Of a stretch of DNA of 10,730 nucleotides, positions 6,102-10,730 are shown piece by piece. Location: contig NZ_JZWV01000736.1 of the NCBI RefSeq assembly GCF_000966975.1, positions 1 to 10,730 on the forward strand, written 5' to 3'. Source of the DNA: Streptomyces katrae. Lineage in GTDB: Bacteria > Actinomycetota > Actinomycetes > Streptomycetales > Streptomycetaceae. The notes under the pieces were generated by a model. The model was not told the DNA's origin. It saw nothing but the letters and a program-made list of their open reading frames with translations, and did not search any database. The position numbers were made by a program, and so were the translations under genes. The first letter of the stretch is position 1; each line of letters opens with the position of its first letter.

Positions 6102-6792
6102 CCAGGTCGCTCTCGGCCGGCCGCTGCGCCAGCTCGACGGGCCGGGCCAGCACCCGCCCCCTGGCCCGTACGAGCCACCCCACGCGCGGCGTCCGCGCGA
6201 GCGCCCGCGCCAGCGGGGTCAGCCCGGCCATGGCGAGCGGCGCGAGGACGAGGACGACGGCGGTGCCGAGCGCGAAGCCCCCGATGACGTCGGTCGGGTA
6301 GTGCACGCCCAGGTAGACACGGCACAGCCCCTCGGCGAGCGCGAGCCCGATCCCGACGAGCCCCAGCCGGCGGTTGGCCAGGAACACCCCGATGCCGAGG
6401 GCCATCGCGAGGGTGGCGTGGTCGCTGACGAAGGAGAACCCGGCGCCCGGACCGACGCCCACACCGCCGAGCACCTCCAGGCCCTCGTGCGCGACGAACG
6501 GCCGCGGCCGCGCCACGAACCCGCGCAGCGGCACGTTCACCAGCAGCGCGATCGCGGCGGCCAGCGGGGCCCACACCAGCGCGGCGAACGACTCGGCGGC
6601 AGCCGCCTCGTCCTGCCGCCGCGCCCCGCGCCAGCACCACAGCACGAGCAGGACCATGGCGAGCGGCAGCCCGTAGGAGGCGAGCAGGGCGACGCCCCGG
6701 TCGAGCCAGTCGGGGGCGGTCCGGGCGACGCTGTTGATCCGGTACAGCAGGCTGACATCCACATTCGGCCCACCGGTCGTGAGTCCAGCCAT
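6094..6792 (-). CDS. PAP2-family membrane lipid phosphatase
   Basis: Integral membrane phosphatase of the PAP2 superfamily, whose members remove phosphate from lipid phosphates such as undecaprenyl diphosphate (BcrC type) or phosphatidate. It has 232 residues. The three motifs are present with changes: RGFVARPRP at 90-98 (Arg where Lys is usual), FVSDH at 121-125 (PSGH motif; the SDH form recalls BcrC) and CRVYLGVHYPTD at 157-168 (catalytic Arg158, His164, Asp168). Hydrophobic segments flank them. The ATG is preceded by AAGGGG at 9 nt. Upstream lies a structured 202-bp gap. A role in recycling the cell-wall lipid carrier would suit the neighbouring cell-wall hydrolase, but substrate cannot be told from sequence. 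Confidence 0.92.
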   Translation of the reverse strand: MAGLTTGGPNVDVSLLYRINSVARTAPDWLDRGVALLASYGLPLAMVLLVLWCWRGARRQDEAAAAESFAALVWAPLAAAIALLVNVPLRGFVARPRPFVAHEGLEVLGGVGVGPGAGFSFVSDHATLAMALGIGVFLANRRLGLVGIGLALAEGLCRVYLGVHYPTDVIGGFALGTAVVLVLAPLAMAGLTPLARALARTPRVGWLVRARGRVLARPVELAQRPAESDLAA

Positions 6793-6821
6793 GTGACGCG
6801 GCCCCTTGCCTGCCTAGGTCC

Positions 6822-6844
6822 CGTGCGGACGCACGACGTGTGCG
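6822..6844. repeat. Alternating CGTGCG/CGCAC inverted repeats in the PAP2 leader
   Basis: CGTGCG-GA-CGCACG (6822-6835) is a perfect short inverted repeat, and CGCAC-GACGT-GTGCG (6830-6844) is a second using the same central arm. The two hairpins are mutually exclusive. They lie 30-52 nt upstream of the PAP2 start, so they could be a repressor site or a switch in the leader; chance is possible in GC-rich DNA. Confidence 0.35.
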
Positions 6845-6883
6845 CCCCTTCAAACCCCCCTGCCGATCAACCCCCGTGAGCAT

Positions 6884-6912
6884 GGAACGCCCTTACTACC
6901 GGGCATGGTTCC
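6884..6912 (-). promoter_or_regulatory. Inverted repeat and candidate ECF-type promoter for the PAP2 gene
   Basis: GGAACGCCC (6884-6892) and GGGC-ATG-GTTCC (6901-6912) form a 9-bp stem with a 3-nt bulge and an 8-nt loop. Read on the minus strand, GGAAC (6912-6908) and CGTT (6889-6886) stand 18 nt apart, resembling the -35 and -10 of extracytoplasmic-function sigma promoters that control envelope genes. Transcription would start about 85 nt before the PAP2 ATG. Because the arms are complementary, a similar match exists on the plus strand, where no gene follows. The surrounding DNA is less GC-rich than the rest of the window, fitting a regulatory zone. Confidence 0.4.
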
Positions 6913-6994
6913 ACTCTCCACCGGATGATCACGTCAACGTTATCCAAGAGTGACTCATCGTCGCAGCTCAGGGCCTGTGCTTTACGGAGAGTCG

Positions 6995-8014
6995 CTAGGC
7001 CTTCGGAGTGGCCGGCGAACGCTCCGGTAGCGCCTCCGCCCCCTCCTTCGTCACCCGGGTCGCACCGAAGTAGTCGGGGGTGTCGATCTTGTCGAACCGG
7101 ATGACCGCACCGGTGTACGGGGCGTTGATCATGTAGCCACCGCCCACGTACAGCCCGACGTGCCGGATCTCCCGAGAGTTCGTCAGATCATCGGAGAAGA
7201 ACACCAGATCACCGGGGAGCAGCTCGCTCCGCGAGGGATGCGACCCGGCGTTGTACTGGTCGTTGGCCACCCGCGGCAGCTCCACCCCGACGGTCTCGTA
7301 CGCCGCCTTGGTCAGCCCGGAACAGTCGAACCGCCCACTGTCCGCGGCCGTCCCGTCACCACCCCACAGATACGGCGTCCCGAGCTGCTTCTGCGCGAAG
7401 TACACGGCCCCGGCGGCCTGCTGCGAGGGCGAGACCCGCCCGACGGGCCGTTCGAAGGTCTTCGCCAGGGAGCGGATGTCCTTCACGTACCCCTGCGTCT
7501 CCTTGTAGGGAGGCACTCCGCCGTACTTGATGACCGCGTACGCACCCGCGTTGTAGGCCGCGAACATGTTCGACGTGGCGTCACCCGGCACGCCCGCCAC
7601 GTCCTTGGCCAGCTCGCAGTCGTACGAAGCCGCCGAGGGGATGGCGTCGTTGGGATCCCAGATGTCCCGGTCCCCGTCACCGTCCCCGTCGATGCCGTGA
7701 CCCGCCCACGTACCGGGGATGAACTGCGCGATCCCCCGCGCGTCGGCCGGGCTGACGGCCTTCGGGTCCCAGCCGCTCTCGGAGTACAGCTGGGCCGCGA
7801 GCAGCGCGGGGGTCAGCGCCGGGCAGAGGGCGCCCCACTTCTGCACCAAGGCCTGGTACTTCTCCGGCACGGCGCCCTTGACCAGTCCGAGGGGCCGTCC
7901 TCCGCCCCCACCGGCGAGACCGGCAGCGGCCGAGTAGGTGCCCACCACGACGAGCACGAGGAAGCCCAGACAGAGACCGATCCCGATTCCGCCCGCCATC
8001 CAGAATCTGCGCAT
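6995..8014 (-). CDS. Bifunctional cell-wall hydrolase: lytic transglycosylase (SLT) plus NlpC/P60 endopeptidase
   Basis: A 339-residue peptidoglycan hydrolase. Residues 8-31 are a long hydrophobic segment (signal peptide or N-terminal anchor). Residues 55-190 are a lysozyme-like SLT domain with catalytic Glu79 in YSESGW, then RGIAQFIPGTW, an Asp/Gly stretch DGDGDGDRD (109-117) that looks calcium-binding, and AAYNAG at 152-157. Residues 200-320 are NlpC/P60, with catalytic Cys231 in FDCSGL, His285 in RHVGLYVG and a likely third residue at Asn297. It should cut glycan strands and stem peptides outside the membrane. The ATG follows GGGGAG at 9 nt. It lies 61 nt downstream of the Ser/Thr kinase gene on the same strand, so it is probably co-transcribed. 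The C-terminal 20 residues are Pro/Ala-rich and probably disordered. Confidence 0.94.
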   Translation of the reverse strand: MRRFWMAGGIGIGLCLGFLVLVVVGTYSAAAGLAGGGGGRPLGLVKGAVPEKYQALVQKWGALCPALTPALLAAQLYSESGWDPKAVSPADARGIAQFIPGTWAGHGIDGDGDGDRDIWDPNDAIPSAASYDCELAKDVAGVPGDATSNMFAAYNAGAYAVIKYGGVPPYKETQGYVKDIRSLAKTFERPVGRVSPSQQAAGAVYFAQKQLGTPYLWGGDGTAADSGRFDCSGLTKAAYETVGVELPRVANDQYNAGSHPSRSELLPGDLVFFSDDLTNSREIRHVGLYVGGGYMINAPYTGAVIRFDKIDTPDYFGATRVTKEGAEALPERSPATPKA

Positions 8015-8042
8015 CCGTCAACACTCCCCCATCCCCGTCGCT

Positions 8043-8054
8043 TTCACGTGTGAA
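8043..8054. repeat. Short inverted repeat between the kinase and hydrolase genes
   Basis: TTCAC-GT-GTGAA is a perfect 5-2-5 inverted repeat in the 61-nt gap, about 28 nt before the hydrolase start. It may be an operator for an internal promoter; no -10 or -35 is evident beside it. Confidence 0.3.
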
Positions 8055-8075
8055 TCGCCCGTGTCGCCAGTCGTA

Positions 8076-9791
8076 CTACCCCACTCGGAAGCCCGAGCAG
8101 CCGATGCTCGTGTACTTCGTGGGGTCATCCTCGACGTGATAGAAGACCAGCGTCCAGTCTCCCGGGTCGTTGGTGGCGGGCACAGCGGGGTACGTCTTGC
8201 CCGCCGTGTGATCCGCGAAGTCGTCCGGATACTTGAGGCTCAGGAACTCGCCCGAGGGCCACTTGCCGTAGATGTCGATCGGCTTGCTCGTGAACCCGAC
8301 GCTCTTGTTGTCCACCTTGAAGGGCTTGCCCGTCTCCAAGTCCAGATCGTGCGGGGACCTGACAGCCACCGACACGTAATACGGATCGGGCTTGGTCGGC
8401 TTCATCTCCGCGTACTTGATCCGCATCTCGATGGTCGTGGAGTTCCCCGAGACCCTGGCGGTGGTCTGGAAGTCCGCGCCCGGCGGCTTCTGCTCGGCGG
8501 GCAGGTTGCACTGCCCAACGCCATGAGCGGCCATCTCCGGGTCGGCCGACGGCTTCCAGAAGTAGTGCGAGATCTGGTTGTTCTCGATGTACGGCGCCGG
8601 AGGCTTGGCTCCGCCCGTGGAAACAGCGGGCGTTGCCGTGCCGCTGCTGCCTGAGGACGCCGAAGGCTGCGGGGACCCCGCCGGCCCCTGCCCGGGAGCC
8701 GCGGGGCTCTGCGAGGGCGTCCCGCCCCCACCCCGCGCCTGCTCGTCCCGTCCACCGCCACCGTCGAGCGGAAGCAGCTGCCAGGCCGCCAGCGCGAGTG
8801 CTGCGGTCACGGCCACAGCCGCGACGGCCCATGCCGTGCGGCGGCTCGCCGGGCGGGCGGGCCCCGCGGCGCCCGAGCCGGCCTGGGTCGGGACGTACGG
8901 GTAGCCCGGCCCCTGCGTGCGCATCTCGTGCAGCGGCACCGGTTCCCCGAGCGCCCCCAGCGCCGTGTACACCGGGTCGTCCACCAGCGCGTCGCGCACC
9001 CCGCACAGCCGGATCACCTCCGCCGGAGTCGGGCGCGCGGCGGGGTCCTTGGCCACGCAGGCCTCGATCAGAGCCGCCAGCCCCGGCTCCACCCCGAGCA
9101 CGTCGACCGGCTCGTGCACCGCCCGGTAACCCACCGTCGACGCCACCCCGGTGCCGAAGGGCGGACGGCCCGTGGCCGCGTACGCCAGCGTCGCGCCCAG
9201 CGCGAACACATCGGCCGCCGCCCCCGTCTCACCCTTCAGCAGCACCTCCGGAGCCGTGTAGCCGGGCGTGCCGGGAGCCTGACCGTCCTGGGTGAGCTCC
9301 GTCGCGCCGACCCCGCGTGCGATGCCGAAGTCGATCAGCTGGGGTCCCTGCGCACCCAGGATGACGTTCTGCGGCTTCAGGTCCCGGTGCGTGACCCCGT
9401 ACGCGTGCACACTCGCCAGCCCCTCGGCCAGTGCCGCGCCCAGCCGTCGGCAGGTCTGCGGGGGCAACGCCCCCCGGGCGCCGATCGCGTTGCCGAGCGT
9501 GGGTCCCGCAACGTACTCGGTGGCCAGCCAGAACGGGGCCGACTCCAACGAGGCGTCGATCAGGTTCGCCGTGTAGGCCGAGCGGACCGCCCGTACCGTC
9601 TGCGCCTCCCGCCGGAAACGGGCCAGCGCCTCCGGGTGCCCGGTGATCTCCTCACGCACGACCTTGACGGCCACCAGGCGCCCGCCGGGTGACCGCCCGA
9701 GGTACACCTGACCCATCCCGCCGGCCCCGAGCCGGGCCAGCAGTGCGTGCGTGCCGATGTACGCGGGGTCGGTGTCTCTCAACGGCTCCAT
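8076..9791 (-). CDS. Transmembrane Ser/Thr protein kinase with unassigned extracellular domain
   Basis: Eukaryotic-type (Hanks) kinase, 571 residues. The kinase domain spans about residues 12-270: Gly loop GAGGMGQVY at 22-30, ATP-binding Lys43, HRDLKPQN at 135-142 with catalytic Asp137, DFG at 154-156 and GTPGYTAPE at 174-182. All catalytic residues are intact. A basic juxtamembrane stretch precedes one membrane helix (about 319-341), then a Gly/Ser/Pro/Gln-rich linker (343-400), then an extracellular domain (about 401-571) with two cysteines, Cys428 and Cys565, that could form a disulfide. There are no PASTA repeats and I do not recognise the outer domain. The ATG at 9791 gives the usual short lead before the kinase domain; GTG at 9797 is an alternative. 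A cell-wall hydrolase gene follows 61 nt downstream and a thioesterase gene ends 82 nt upstream, all on one strand. Confidence 0.94.
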   Translation of the reverse strand: MEPLRDTDPAYIGTHALLARLGAGGMGQVYLGRSPGGRLVAVKVVREEITGHPEALARFRREAQTVRAVRSAYTANLIDASLESAPFWLATEYVAGPTLGNAIGARGALPPQTCRRLGAALAEGLASVHAYGVTHRDLKPQNVILGAQGPQLIDFGIARGVGATELTQDGQAPGTPGYTAPEVLLKGETGAAADVFALGATLAYAATGRPPFGTGVASTVGYRAVHEPVDVLGVEPGLAALIEACVAKDPAARPTPAEVIRLCGVRDALVDDPVYTALGALGEPVPLHEMRTQGPGYPYVPTQAGSGAAGPARPASRRTAWAVAAVAVTAALALAAWQLLPLDGGGGRDEQARGGGGTPSQSPAAPGQGPAGSPQPSASSGSSGTATPAVSTGGAKPPAPYIENNQISHYFWKPSADPEMAAHGVGQCNLPAEQKPPGADFQTTARVSGNSTTIEMRIKYAEMKPTKPDPYYVSVAVRSPHDLDLETGKPFKVDNKSVGFTSKPIDIYGKWPSGEFLSLKYPDDFADHTAGKTYPAVPATNDPGDWTLVFYHVEDDPTKYTSIGCSGFRVG

Positions 9792-9873
9792 CCGCACGAG
9801 CCTGCCATACGGACTCCCCAGGCAGCCAAGGGGGTTGAGCCCCGCCGAACCACCCCTCACCCGCCCACCGCAC

Positions 9874-10668
9874 TCACCGCCCCGCCACGAACAGGCTCTG
9901 CACCCCCCGCCCGATCGGCCCCTTCTCGTCGTGCAGACGGGCGTCCGCCAGCCCGATGCCGCCCGCGTCCACACTCGTCCGCGCCTCGACGCACACCCAC
10001 TCCCCCACGGGGTGCCGGTGCAGATGGACGCTCAGGTCCCCGTTCACGAACACGAACCGCCCGATGTCCAGCACCGCCGCGATCCCGTTCCCCGAATCCG
10101 CGGCGACCAGCACCCGGTCCAGCGGCCGCACCGCCTCCCCGGCGACGAGCGGCACGCGCATCCGCATCCAGCAGGTCCCCGGCCCCGGCTCCGTGAAGGC
10201 CCCTTCCGTGAACCGGGCCTCCATCGAGGAGTGGTACCCCGTCTCCCACGGCACGGGGAAGAACGGCGCCACCCCCGCCTCCCCCGGCGGCGGCACCTGC
10301 GCCCCCTGGGCCACCGCCGGCACCGGCTCCCCGGCCACCCGGATCCGCAGCGCCCGCGCGAGCATCACCGGCGCGTCCGCACCGGCCGGGGTGAGCGCCG
10401 CCTCGACCAGCTCGGTGCCCCGCCCGGCCCGCAGCACCGAGGTGGCCACGGCCAGTTCCCCGATCGGCACCGGCCGCAGGATCTCGTACGTGATCCGCGC
10501 GACCCGCATGTCCCCGCGCGCCCCCGGCCGCTCCTCCACCGCCCGCCCGAGCAGCGCGGCGGGCGGCCCGGCGTGCTGCGAGCCCGCGTCCCACGGCCCG
10601 CGCGTCGCCTCCGTGGCCCGGAAGCGGCCCTCACCGATCCGTTCGTAGAACCCCTCCTCAGCACCCAT
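9874..10668 (-). CDS. Acyl-CoA thioesterase-like double-hotdog protein
   Basis: A 264-residue cytoplasmic protein resembling the TesB-like thioesterases of actinobacteria (4HBT_3 type), which hydrolyse acyl-CoA; the acyl group cannot be predicted. Two hotdog repeats fit: residues 15-115 (TRGPWDAGSQHAGPPAALLGRA, then VARITYEILRPVPIG) and 135-262 (a substrate-pocket region around DSGNGIAAVLDIG, then FVNGDLSVHLHRHPVGEWV and RTSVDAGGIGLADARLHD). The length is usual for the double form. The ATG at 10668 has no clear ribosome site, but TAGCGT 8 nt upstream suggests a leaderless transcript. It is the first of three same-strand genes with the kinase and the hydrolase; a functional link with them is not evident. 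Confidence 0.85.
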   Translation of the reverse strand: MGAEEGFYERIGEGRFRATEATRGPWDAGSQHAGPPAALLGRAVEERPGARGDMRVARITYEILRPVPIGELAVATSVLRAGRGTELVEAALTPAGADAPVMLARALRIRVAGEPVPAVAQGAQVPPPGEAGVAPFFPVPWETGYHSSMEARFTEGAFTEPGPGTCWMRMRVPLVAGEAVRPLDRVLVAADSGNGIAAVLDIGRFVFVNGDLSVHLHRHPVGEWVCVEARTSVDAGGIGLADARLHDEKGPIGRGVQSLFVAGR

Positions 10669-10676
10669 GGCGCCGC

Positions 10677-10682
10677 ACGCTA
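10677..10682 (-). promoter_or_regulatory. Possible -10 element of a leaderless thioesterase transcript
   Basis: On the minus strand TAGCGT (TAnnnT form) ends 8 nt before the thioesterase ATG, and no Shine-Dalgarno sequence lies between. A -35 is not convincing (TGGCGC at 17 nt). Confidence 0.4.
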
Positions 10683-10708
10683 CCCACAGGTAATCCCCGG
10701 CGCCAGCC

Positions 10709-10730
10709 CCTTCCCCCCGCCTTCCCCCCG
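10709..10730. repeat. Tandem 11-nt repeat at the window edge
   Basis: CCTTCCCCCCG occurs twice, exactly head to tail, and reaches the last base of the window, so more copies may follow. It lies upstream of the thioesterase gene in non-coding DNA. Slippage at C-runs is the simplest explanation. Confidence 0.55.

Noticed and set aside
6010..6879. Plus-strand open frame antisense to the PAP2 gene
   Set aside because: Pro/Arg/His-rich translation with no domain; the opposite strand holds an intact PAP2 enzyme.
6882..6953. Plus-strand 23-codon frame starting MERPYYRAWF in the gap upstream of the PAP2 gene
   Set aside because: No ribosome site, third codon positions far less GC-rich than real genes here, no downstream gene on that strand, and its bases are explained by the inverted repeat.
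7160..8053. Plus-strand open frame antisense to the SLT-NlpC/P60 gene
   Set aside because: Arg-rich shadow of a gene whose catalytic motifs are all intact on the minus strand.
9792..9974. 61-codon upstream extension of the kinase gene
   Set aside because: Overlaps the end of the thioesterase gene, and the text is Gly/Arg/Cys-rich noise before a normal kinase start.

Overview
The window is very GC-rich, with G or C at nearly every third codon position. The order pstA-pstB, then a convergent Pit transporter with its DUF47 partner, then a CsoR-type copper repressor matches the phosphate locus of Streptomyces chromosomes. I read it as core Streptomyces (or close relative) chromosome. I see no mobile element, tRNA, rRNA, CRISPR array or sign of recent transfer. 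No stretch over 300 bases lacks a gene; the longest gap is 6793-6994.

Region 1 (1-3585), phosphate uptake. The 3' part of pstA and all of pstB run rightward, encoding a membrane subunit and the ATPase of the high-affinity Pst phosphate importer; pstS and pstC are presumably upstream of the window. They converge on a leftward pair: a DUF47 (PhoU-like) protein, then a Pit low-affinity phosphate permease, 5 nt apart. A 14-bp perfect hairpin separates the two systems.

Region 2 (3586-4295), copper sensing. csoR is transcribed rightward behind two overlapping palindromes typical of CsoR operators. A conserved-looking 50-residue protein follows on the opposite strand.

Region 3 (4422-6101), small and poorly characterised genes. 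A LolA/LppX-like lipoprotein with its own hairpin terminator is divergent from a small Cys-motif protein. Next come two small membrane proteins whose genes overlap by GTGA; the second (32 residues) is easy to miss. A hairpin closes the block against the convergent PAP2 gene.

Region 4 (6094-10668), a leftward cell-envelope block. From upstream to downstream it holds a double-hotdog thioesterase, a transmembrane Ser/Thr kinase with an unassigned extracellular domain, a secreted or membrane-anchored lytic transglycosylase fused to an NlpC/P60 endopeptidase, and, after a structured 202-bp gap, a PAP2 lipid phosphatase. Kinase and hydrolase lie 61 nt apart and look like a sensor-effector pair acting on peptidoglycan.

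Nothing here is clearly an undescribed system. The most promising items are the kinase/peptidoglycan-hydrolase pair with its unassigned sensor domain, the overlapping pair of tiny membrane proteins, and an inverted repeat upstream of the PAP2 gene that resembles an ECF-type promoter.
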